Positions 8,399 to 12,892 of a stretch of 12,892 bases of DNA are shown one piece after another. Every line of letters begins with the position of its first letter. Position 1 is the first letter of the stretch. The position numbers and the translations under genes were made by a program. A model generated the notes under the pieces. That model was not told the origin of the DNA. It searched no databases and saw only the letters and a list, made by a program, of their open reading frames with translations. This DNA is from Patescibacteria group bacterium (GTDB taxonomy: Bacteria; Patescibacteriota; Patescibacteriia; JAGPKW01), in NCBI GenBank assembly GCA_018053685.1, contig JAGPKW010000012.1, positions 1 through 12,892 of the forward strand, given 5' to 3'.

Positions 8399-9163
8399 AT
8401 GCAAAAAAATAATACATCATGGGATAATGTTGCTAATTGGTATGATAATTTAATTAAAAATGATAATAGCTACCAAAATAAAGTGATATTACCAAATATT
8501 TTAAGGCTTTTAGATATAAGACCTGGTAATGAGATACTAGATTTAGGATGTGGAACAGGATTTTTTGCTAATGAATTTCAAAAAAATGGTGCAAAAGTTA
8601 TAGGAGTAGATATAGGAAAAGAATTGATAGATATAGCCAAAAAGAGCTATAAAGATATAAAGTTTATAGTCTCAGATTCTAGTAATTTAAAATTTATAGA
8701 TGATAATTCAATTGATAAAATAACAATAATATTAGCATTGCAGAATATAGAAAATATAAAAGATACGATTAACGAGTGCTATAGAATTTTAAAAAATAAT
8801 GGCATGCTATTTATAGTATTAAACCATCCAGTTTTAAGAATCCCCAAAAAGACATCTTGGATTATAGAAAAAAATAATATATCTAGACGAATAGACCAAT
8901 ATTTAACTGAGTCAAAAATAAAAATAGAAATGCACCCTGGTTTAAAGAATAATAAATACACAGTATCCTTTCATCGGCCACTACAGACATATTTTAAAAT
9001 ATTAGATAATTCAGGATTCTATATAAAAAGATTAGAGGAATGGACCTCGCATAAAATAAGTCAAAATGGTCCTAAAAAAGAAATAGAAGATAAAGCAAGA
9101 AAAGAATTTCCATTATTTCTTATGATAGAAGCTATTAAATTACCTAATATTAAAGAAAAATAA
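8399..9163 (+). CDS. Class I SAM-dependent methyltransferase, substrate unknown
   Basis: 254-residue Rossmann-fold methyltransferase. Motif I is EILDLGCGTG (45-54), the SAM-binding glycine loop. The acidic residue of motif II is D71 in VIGVDIG, and motif III is near IKFIVSDSSNLKF (87-99). The Methyltransf_11-like core ends near residue 142. After it comes a less common C-terminal part with NHPVLRIPKKTSW (142-154), MHPG (178-181), FHRPLQTYF (191-199), EEWTSHK and ARKEFPLFLMIEA. These resemble conserved blocks of a methyltransferase group often seen in candidate-phyla genomes, but they do not tell me the substrate (small molecule, lipid or quinone-like ring). It is transcribed alone, rightward, opposite smpB. 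No Shine-Dalgarno is visible, and the leader is probably very short. Confidence 0.85.
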   Translation: MQKNNTSWDNVANWYDNLIKNDNSYQNKVILPNILRLLDIRPGNEILDLGCGTGFFANEFQKNGAKVIGVDIGKELIDIAKKSYKDIKFIVSDSSNLKFIDDNSIDKITIILALQNIENIKDTINECYRILKNNGMLFIVLNHPVLRIPKKTSWIIEKNNISRRIDQYLTESKIKIEMHPGLKNNKYTVSFHRPLQTYFKILDNSGFYIKRLEEWTSHKISQNGPKKEIEDKARKEFPLFLMIEAIKLPNIKEK

Positions 9164-9167
9164 ACTA

Positions 9168-9201
9168 TTGCAATATTTTTTAAATTGTTATATATTATAA
9201 T
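9168..9201 (+). promoter_or_regulatory. Putative promoter of the structured RNA
   Basis: TTGCAA (9168-9173) lies 17 bases before TATATT (9191-9196), which abuts a perfect TATAAT (9196-9201). Either -10 predicts a start at about 9203-9211, just before the left arm of the 25-bp helix at 9212. This supports an independent RNA gene rather than a 3' extension of the methyltransferase mRNA. AT-richness tempers confidence. Confidence 0.5.
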
Positions 9202-9210
9202 TATTAAATA

Positions 9211-9351
9211 GATAATGTTCATTCTACTGCTTATTAGTGGAAAAAGTTGAGAGGATCCTCCTCCTTTTCTCTTGATGAGTATCCTTAAATTATATGCTCA
9301 ACTCTTTTTAGAGGGGACATATAAGCTAATGAGCGGTAGAGTGAACATTAT
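9211..9351 (+). ncRNA. Putative structured non-coding RNA upstream of ssrA, family not recognised
   Basis: No open frame or known gene fits here, but the RNA folds strongly. Bases 9212-9236 pair with 9327-9351 as an uninterrupted 25-bp helix. Its three non-Watson-Crick positions (9222/9341, 9228/9335, 9232/9331) are all U on the left and G on the right, which works only for RNA from the plus strand. A second helix pairs AAAAAGTTGAG (9241-9251) with CTCAACTcTTTT (9297-9308, one bulge). A third pairs AGGAT (9252-9256) with ATCCT (9281-9285). The apical loop is pyrimidine-rich (CCTCCTCC, 9257-9264) and could pair as a pseudoknot with GAGGGG (9311-9316) in the large 3' internal loop. A run of six T, then CTTT, overlaps and follows the helix (9351-9360). 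The rod with an asymmetric bubble recalls 6S RNA, but I see no diagnostic 6S sequence. SRP RNA and RNase P signatures are absent. Confidence 0.7.
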
Positions 9352-9363
9352 TTTTTCTTTCTA

Positions 9364-9390
9364 TTGCTTTTTTGTAGTAAATAGTATAAA
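9364..9390 (+). promoter_or_regulatory. Possible promoter of ssrA
   Basis: TATAAA (9385-9390) is preceded by TTGCTT (9364-9369) at a short 15-base spacing. It would start near 9397 and leave a leader of about 25 bases for RNase P to remove. The signal is weak; it is listed because an RNA gene here needs a promoter between the upstream T-run and 9422. Confidence 0.3.
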
Positions 9391-9482
9391 ATATCACTAA
9401 GTTTTTAATAAAATATATCATGGGGGTGTAAAGTATCGATAGGTTCAATACTTATATAAAACTAAGTTTTTTAAATTTAAAC

Positions 9483-9532
9483 GCAAAAAATTTATTTGCA
9501 AAAGCTAGCTCTTATGTAGCAAATTTATTTGC
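9483..9532 (+). repeat. In-frame direct repeat inside tmRNA
   Basis: AAATTTATTTGC occurs at 9488-9499 and again at 9521-9532, each preceded by GC plus A's, so both copies are near-palindromic (GCAAA...TTTGC). The offset is 33 bases, exactly 11 codons, and both copies read NLFA in the tag frame. ATTTGC of copy 1 (9494-9499) can also pair with GCAAAT of copy 2 (9519-9524), which would cover the predicted resume codon. Confidence 0.7.
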
Positions 9533-9566
9533 TTCAGAAAGAGAATTAGCATATGTTACAGCTTGA
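9522..9566 (+). other. tmRNA proteolysis-tag reading frame
   Basis: The frame ending at TGA (9564-9566) encodes NLFASERELAYVTA. The resume codon is placed at AAT 9522 because UAG (9517-9519) then sits at the -5 to -3 positions, like the conserved UAG before the E. coli resume codon. A resume at GCA 9519 would add one alanine. Position fits: about 98-101 nt from the 5' end, against 90 in E. coli. The C-terminus YVTA differs from the usual LAA or VAA ending. The frame is open further upstream to at least 9483, so a longer tag of about 27 residues cannot be excluded. Confidence 0.6.
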
Positions 9567-9782
9567 GTTAATATAACTAAGACTGAAAAATACTTTTATA
9601 TAGAGTATTATAACATAAAAACATTTAGTATTAGACAAATAATCTAATACAAAAAGTTTAATAATATTAAGTTCTTTTCAAAAACAAATATTTGCGTTTT
9701 ATATAAGCGAATACTAGACATGGGCGCAATTCCCATCACCTCCACCACATATTTAATTTTTAACTTTAATTATATAAACAAA

Positions 9783-10310
9783 ATTAACATACCTAAATAT
9801 AGGATAAACAATGAAATTAAAAGTCCAAGCGTAATGTTGATTGACGAATATGGTAATAATATTGGAATTGTTAAAATATCAGAAGCTTTGGATAAAGCAT
9901 TTGATTCTGGATTAGATTTAGTTGAGGTATCCCCTTTATCTAATCCCCCAGTTTGTAAAATAATTGATTATAATCAATTTAAATATAAAGAACAACAAAA
10001 ATTAAAAGCTCAGCAGAAATCAGCTTCAAAGGTTGTTATAAAAGGAATAAAACTTTCACCAACTATTGGTAAACATGATATAGAAACAAAATTAAAACAG
10101 TCAACGAAATTTTTTGAAAAAGGATATAAGATAAAAATAGAAATTCAATTAAAAGGAAGGGAGCTTAATTATCAGCATATGGCAAAAGAAGTAATAAATA
10201 ATTTTATTGATTCTTTAAAGGTAGATAAAACAAAAAATAATATTATAATTGAAGATCCTATAAAATTTAAAAATAATAAACTTAGTTGTATAGTTTCATA
10301 TAAAAAATAA
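9783..10310 (+). CDS. infC: Translation initiation factor IF-3, probable ATT start
   Basis: IF-3 of about 175 residues. It binds the 30S subunit, prevents premature 50S joining and checks the initiator tRNA and start codon. The N-domain has YRINNEIKSPSV, then DLVEVSPLSNPPVCKIIDYN, the most diagnostic block. A lysine/glutamine-rich linker (KEQQKLKAQQKSA) leads to the C-domain with VVIKGIKLSPTIGKHDIETKL and LKGRELNYQHMA. There is no in-frame ATG, GTG or TTG between the tmRNA end and the conserved RINNEI. The in-frame ATG at 9720 lies in the tmRNA T arm, and the next one (9834) would delete conserved residues. ATT at 9783 is chosen by analogy with E. coli and B. subtilis infC, which use ATT for autoregulation. 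ATA 9774 or 9789 and ATT 9756 are alternatives. It heads infC-rpmI-rplT. Confidence 0.93.
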   Translation: MNIPKYRINNEIKSPSVMLIDEYGNNIGIVKISEALDKAFDSGLDLVEVSPLSNPPVCKIIDYNQFKYKEQQKLKAQQKSASKVVIKGIKLSPTIGKHDIETKLKQSTKFFEKGYKIKIEIQLKGRELNYQHMAKEVINNFIDSLKVDKTKNNIIIEDPIKFKNNKLSCIVSYKK

Positions 10311-10323
10311 TCTAATTAAATAT

Positions 10324-10527
10324 ATGCCAAAAATAAAGACAGTAAAAAAAATATCAAAGAGATTTAAATTAACAAAAAATGGAAAAGTTATACAAAGAAA
10401 ATGTGGGCAAGATCATTTTAATTCTAGAGAAAGTGGCAAAATAACAAGAAATAAAAGAAAAGATATAGAGATTGCTAAGAATACTAATATAGCAAAAACA
10501 TTGACAAAAGTTTTACAAAATCAATAA
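10324..10527 (+). CDS. rpmI: 50S ribosomal protein bL35
   Basis: 67-residue basic ribosomal protein of the large subunit. The start MPKIKTVKKISKRFKLTKNGK matches bL35 (consensus MPKMKT...AKRFK.T..GK). KCGQDHFNSRESGKITRNKRK corresponds to the usual HLLTKKS.KRKR region, though divergent. Length is normal. It lies 13 bases after infC and 46 bases before rplT, the classic infC-rpmI-rplT order. No Shine-Dalgarno is visible before the ATG, so translation may be coupled to infC or rely on an unstructured AU-rich leader. Confidence 0.95.
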   Translation: MPKIKTVKKISKRFKLTKNGKVIQRKCGQDHFNSRESGKITRNKRKDIEIAKNTNIAKTLTKVLQNQ

Positions 10528-10573
10528 TTTGTTCTATACTAACACTTGTTTAATTAATTGAGTAAATAAAAAT

Positions 10574-10921
10574 ATGAGAATAAAAAGAGGTGTTCATCAT
10601 GCAAAAAGAAGAAAAAATATATTAAAAAAAGCAAAAGGATTTGAATTTGGTAGAAAAAATTTAATTGCTGCTGCTAAAACAGCTATCATTAAATCAGGTA
10701 AAAATGCATATAGAGGGAGAAAAGAGAAAAAAAGAAATAATAAAGCTTTATGGAACATTAGAATAAATGCAGCCTTAAAACAAATCAATGAAAAATATAG
10801 TTATTCTAAGTTTATAAATGCTCTTCATAAAAATAATATAGCATTGAATAGAAAGGTGTTATCTGAATTAGCAAAAGATAATTTTGAAGTTTTTTCTAAA
10901 TTAGTTAAAAAAGTTATGTAA
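10574..10921 (+). CDS. rplT: 50S ribosomal protein bL20
   Basis: 115-residue early-assembly protein of the large subunit, which binds 23S rRNA. In several bacteria it also represses its own operon. The N-terminal extension starts RIKRGVHHAKRRKNILKKAKGF, matching the bL20 pattern, without the usual alanine after Met. AYRGRKEKKRNNKALWNIRINAALKQ and YSYSKFINALHKNNIALNRKVLSELA are the conserved globular part. Length is typical. The stop codon is the first part of the shared terminator hairpin. The 46-base gap after rpmI shows no obvious L20-binding fold. Confidence 0.97.
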   Translation: MRIKRGVHHAKRRKNILKKAKGFEFGRKNLIAAAKTAIIKSGKNAYRGRKEKKRNNKALWNIRINAALKQINEKYSYSKFINALHKNNIALNRKVLSELAKDNFEVFSKLVKKVM

Positions 10922-10954
10922 ATAAATAAGTGGATAAAATTCCACTTATTTATT
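10921..10954. terminator. Bidirectional terminator between rplT and dnaJ
   Basis: AATAAATAAGTGGA (10921-10934) pairs with TCCACTTATTTATT (10941-10954) over 14 bp with a 6-base loop. It is T-rich on either outgoing side. The rplT stop enters the left arm and the dnaJ stop (10946-10948) lies in the right arm, so one hairpin serves two convergent operons. Confidence 0.85.
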
Positions 10955-12037
10955 TAGCATTTCTTCATACATTTTTTTCTCCATAGATGTTAATCTTGTA
11001 GGTGTCTTCACAATCACAGTAATAAGATGATCACCATAACCTCTTCCATTCAATTTTTTAATTCCTTTATTTTCTAACTTAATAACTGTTCCACTTTGTA
11101 TTCCAGCAGGTATATTTACAAGTAAATCTCCATATACAGTTTTTACAACCTTTTTAGTTCCAAGAGCTGCCTCAGGGAAAGATATTTCTAATGTTGTTAA
11201 TATATTATATTTTTCTCTCTTAAAATATTTATCATCTTTTACTATGACAGTGATATATAAATCTCCATTTTGGCCTCCACTAGCTCCAGCATTTCCTTCT
11301 CCAGAAAGTCTTAGAACTTCTTCATTATCTATACCAGCAGGTATATCTATTTTTATATCTTCATAATCATTATAAAATCCTGCGCCTTTACATTTGCTAC
11401 ATTTTTGATCATATATTATACCAGTTCCTTGGCATTCATCACATTCAGACGTTGATCTCATTTGCCCAAAAAATGTATTTACTATTCTATTAACTTTACC
11501 AGTCCCGCCACACTTATTACAAGTATGTCTAGTTGAATTAGGCTCATGGCCTAAACCATCACAATTATCACACTTCTTTATTTTTTTTAAGCGTATTTCT
11601 TTTTTTACTCCAAATACAGCTTCTAAAAAAGATATTTCAACTTCAACTCTTATGTCTTCCCCTCTTTTATATTTATTTCTTGAAGTTTGATGAGGGGCTG
11701 ATCTTCCACCGAAAAATCCATCAAAGATGTCACCCAAGTCAAAGTCAGAATCAAAATTGAAATCTTGTTGAAAATTTGAAAAATCAAACCCTTTAAAGCC
11801 TTGCTTATTAAACCCTTGCCCATTATTATCTTCAAAGTTTGCACCAAATTGATCATACTGAGCTTTTTTTTCTTTATTACCTAAAACTTGATACGCTTCG
11901 TTTATCTCTTTAAATTTTTCAGGGTTTCCTCCCATATCTGGATGGTATTCATGTGCTAATTTTCTAAAAGCTCTTTTTATATCATCTTCACTAGCATTTC
12001 TATCAACTCCTAAAATTTTATAATAATCTTTTGCCAT
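10946..12037 (-). CDS. dnaJ: Chaperone DnaJ (Hsp40)
   Basis: 363-residue type I J-domain protein. It delivers unfolded clients to DnaK and stimulates its ATPase. The J domain (1-66) has the essential HPD at 32-34, written HPDMGGN where most have HPDKN or HPDKGGN. A Gly/Phe-rich region (about 67-112) follows. The zinc-binding region has all four CxxCxGxG motifs: CDNCDGLG (156-163), CNKCGGTG (173-180), CDECQGTG (199-206) and CSKCKGAG (213-220). Two C-terminal client-binding domains end at TPTRLTSMEKKMYEEMLNK. The protein is complete and of normal length. It lies 85 bases downstream of dnaK with a hairpin between them and shares a terminator with rplT. No Shine-Dalgarno is visible. Confidence 0.97.
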   Translation of the reverse strand: MAKDYYKILGVDRNASEDDIKRAFRKLAHEYHPDMGGNPEKFKEINEAYQVLGNKEKKAQYDQFGANFEDNNGQGFNKQGFKGFDFSNFQQDFNFDSDFDLGDIFDGFFGGRSAPHQTSRNKYKRGEDIRVEVEISFLEAVFGVKKEIRLKKIKKCDNCDGLGHEPNSTRHTCNKCGGTGKVNRIVNTFFGQMRSTSECDECQGTGIIYDQKCSKCKGAGFYNDYEDIKIDIPAGIDNEEVLRLSGEGNAGASGGQNGDLYITVIVKDDKYFKREKYNILTTLEISFPEAALGTKKVVKTVYGDLLVNIPAGIQSGTVIKLENKGIKKLNGRGYGDHLITVIVKTPTRLTSMEKKMYEEMLNK

Positions 12038-12074
12038 ACAACATATAATATTATTAAAAACTAATATAGACCAC

Positions 12075-12101
12075 TAAATAGGTGCTTATAGCACCTATTT
12101 A
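12075..12101 (-). terminator. Hairpin between dnaK and dnaJ, possible attenuator
   Basis: An 11-bp stem (12075-12085 with 12091-12101, TAGGTGC core) has a 5-base loop. In the dnaK-dnaJ direction the first T-run comes only about 14 bases past the stem, so this is not a strong intrinsic terminator. It could reduce read-through or protect the dnaK mRNA 3' end. It is not a CIRCE element. Confidence 0.45.
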
Positions 12102-12122
12102 TGTAGCCTTATTAATATTTAA

Positions 12123-12892
12123 TTATTTTTTAACTTCTTCATATTCTCCATTTACTGTATTTTGATCATTGGATGAAGTATTTTGTTCTTGTGACTGTGA
12201 AGATGCTTGTTGTTGTGTTTGTGCATTTTTATAAGCTTCTTCACCTATTTTTTGTGCTTCTTCACTTAAACTTTCTGTTGCTCTTTTAATTTCATCTATT
12301 GTAACATCAGATTTAGCTAATATATTTTTTGTATCTTGTATTTTATCTTCTAATTTCTTAATATTTTCAGGTCCTAATTTATCACCAGTATCTTTTATTA
12401 ATTTTTCTGTTTGAAATATTAAAGATTCAGCAGTATTTTTAGCTTCTACAAGTTCTCTTTTCTTTTTATCTTCTTCAGCATGTAGTTCAGCTTCTTTTGC
12501 CATTTTTTCAACTTCTTCTTTTGATAGTGTAGTAGAGCCAGTTATAGTAATATGTTGTTCTTTATTTGTTGCTTTATCTTTAGCTTTAACATTTAATATA
12601 CCATTTGCATCTATATCAAATGTAACTTCTATTTGAGGAATACCTCTTGGAGCTGGTAATATTCCATCTAATGTAAATCTCCCAAGAGATTTATTATCTG
12701 GTGCCATTGGTCTCTCACCTTGTAATACATTTATTTCAACACTTGGTTGATTATCAACAGCCGTAGAAAATATTTGTGATTTAGACGTTGGTATAGTTGT
12801 ATTTCTAGGTATTAATACAGTCATAACTTCTCCTAATGTTTCTATACCTAAAGATAATGGAGTTACATCAAGTAATAATACATCTTTTACAT
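12123..12892 (-). CDS. dnaK: Chaperone DnaK (Hsp70), C-terminal part
   Basis: The C-terminal 255 or so residues of DnaK; the ATPase domain lies beyond the window edge. The frame at the edge reads VKDVLLLDVTPLSLGIET, the signature interdomain linker and start of the substrate-binding domain. MTVLIPRNTTIPTSKSQIFST, VLQGERPMAPDNKSLGRF, GILPAPRGIPQIEVTFDIDANGI and VKAKDKATNKEQHITI are conserved client-binding blocks. A helical lid (about KEEVEKMAKEAE onward) and a Q/S/N-rich disordered tail ending GEYEEVKK complete it. The ATG at 12824 is an internal methionine, not the start. Expected partner GrpE is not visible, but the upstream side is cut off. The order is dnaK then dnaJ, leftward. Confidence 0.97.
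   Translation of the reverse strand, partial: VKDVLLLDVTPLSLGIETLGEVMTVLIPRNTTIPTSKSQIFSTAVDNQPSVEINVLQGERPMAPDNKSLGRFTLDGILPAPRGIPQIEVTFDIDANGILNVKAKDKATNKEQHITITGSTTLSKEEVEKMAKEAELHAEEDKKKRELVEAKNTAESLIFQTEKLIKDTGDKLGPENIKKLEDKIQDTKNILAKSDVTIDEIKRATESLSEEAQKIGEEAYKNAQTQQQASSQSQEQNTSSNDQNTVNGEYEEVKK

Larger units (their letters stand above)
9422..9747 (+). ncRNA. ssrA: tmRNA (transfer-messenger RNA)
   Basis: One-piece tmRNA of 326 nt. It accepts alanine and, with SmpB, rescues ribosomes stalled on broken mRNAs by adding a degradation tag. The acceptor stem pairs GGGGGTG (9422-9428) with CACCTCC (9737-9743). Its third pair is G-U, the alanyl-tRNA synthetase identity element. Discriminator A and CCA are encoded (9744-9747). 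The T arm pairs ATGGG (9720-9724) with CCCAT (9732-9736), with the odd loop CGCAATT. The long helix P2 pairs CTTATATAAAAC (9451-9462) with GTTTTATATAAG (9696-9707), 12 perfect pairs. Between them lie a tag frame ending at TGA 9564-9566 and hairpins at 9589-9609 and 9628-9650 (8 bp). The pseudoknot region is extremely AT-rich, so individual pseudoknots cannot be assigned with confidence. infC follows after 35 bases. Confidence 0.95.

Noticed and set aside
8779..8961. Minus-strand frame inside the methyltransferase gene; likewise 10597-10788 and 11650-11856
   Set aside because: They lie opposite or out of frame with confident genes and show no family signature.
9251..9260. Perfect palindrome GAGGATCCTC as a protein-binding operator
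   Set aside because: It is part of the second and third helices of the RNA fold, and one 10-base palindrome is weak evidence for an operator.
9211..9351. SRP RNA, RNase P RNA or a MITE for the structured region
   Set aside because: No GGAA tetraloop with AGCAG side as in SRP RNA, no RNase P core motifs and far too short. The wobble pattern and single copy in the window favour an RNA over a mobile inverted repeat, though only a genome search can exclude a MITE.
9720..9782. ATG at 9720 as the infC start
   Set aside because: It lies in the T arm of the tmRNA, and the encoded residues would be tRNA-domain sequence without similarity to IF-3.
1..12892. CRISPR arrays, insertion sequences, phage genes, tRNA genes other than the tmRNA
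   Set aside because: I saw no regularly spaced repeats, transposase motifs, phage structural genes or cloverleaf sequences.

Overview
The window is very AT-rich, gene-dense and bacterial. The standard code fits: genes end in TAA, and holB and dacA end in TGA at sensible lengths. Several traits suggest a small-genome bacterium of the Patescibacteria/CPR type, perhaps Parcubacteria: short intergenic gaps, overlapping genes, start codons almost without Shine-Dalgarno sequences, a Ycf48-like Asp-box lipoprotein beside a D-Ala-D-Ala carboxypeptidase, and compact housekeeping proteins. This placement is inference; no rRNA gene is present to settle it.

Positions 1-8287 hold eight leftward genes packed as one probable operon. 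In transcription order they are smpB, argS, holB, an Asp-box lipoprotein, a dacA-like carboxypeptidase, a Wzx/MATE-type flippase, a GT4 glycosyltransferase and a GT2 glycosyltransferase that runs off the window. Gaps are -11 to +6 bases, so the run goes from ribosome rescue, tRNA charging and replication to cell-surface assembly. A divergent promoter region (8288-8398) separates it from a rightward SAM methyltransferase gene (8399-9163).

Positions 9164-9782 are the most interesting part. They hold an apparently unannotated structured RNA of about 140-150 nt (about 9211-9351), with its own promoter, a 25-bp closing helix, a possible internal pseudoknot and a U-run. It is followed by a complete tmRNA gene (ssrA, 9422-9747) with an encoded CCA and an unusual tag ending in YVTA. 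infC follows 35 nt after the tmRNA CCA with no visible terminator or separate promoter. It has no ATG in a usable place, so it probably starts at ATT. rpmI and rplT complete the classic infC-rpmI-rplT operon. Thus both trans-translation partners (smpB and ssrA) lie within 1.2 kb of each other on opposite strands.

A shared bidirectional terminator (10921-10954) separates rplT from a leftward chaperone block, dnaK (5' part outside the window) then dnaJ, with a hairpin between them.

The best candidates for something undescribed are the structured RNA upstream of ssrA, the divergent tmRNA tag with its internal in-frame duplication, and the apparent ssrA-infC transcriptional linkage.
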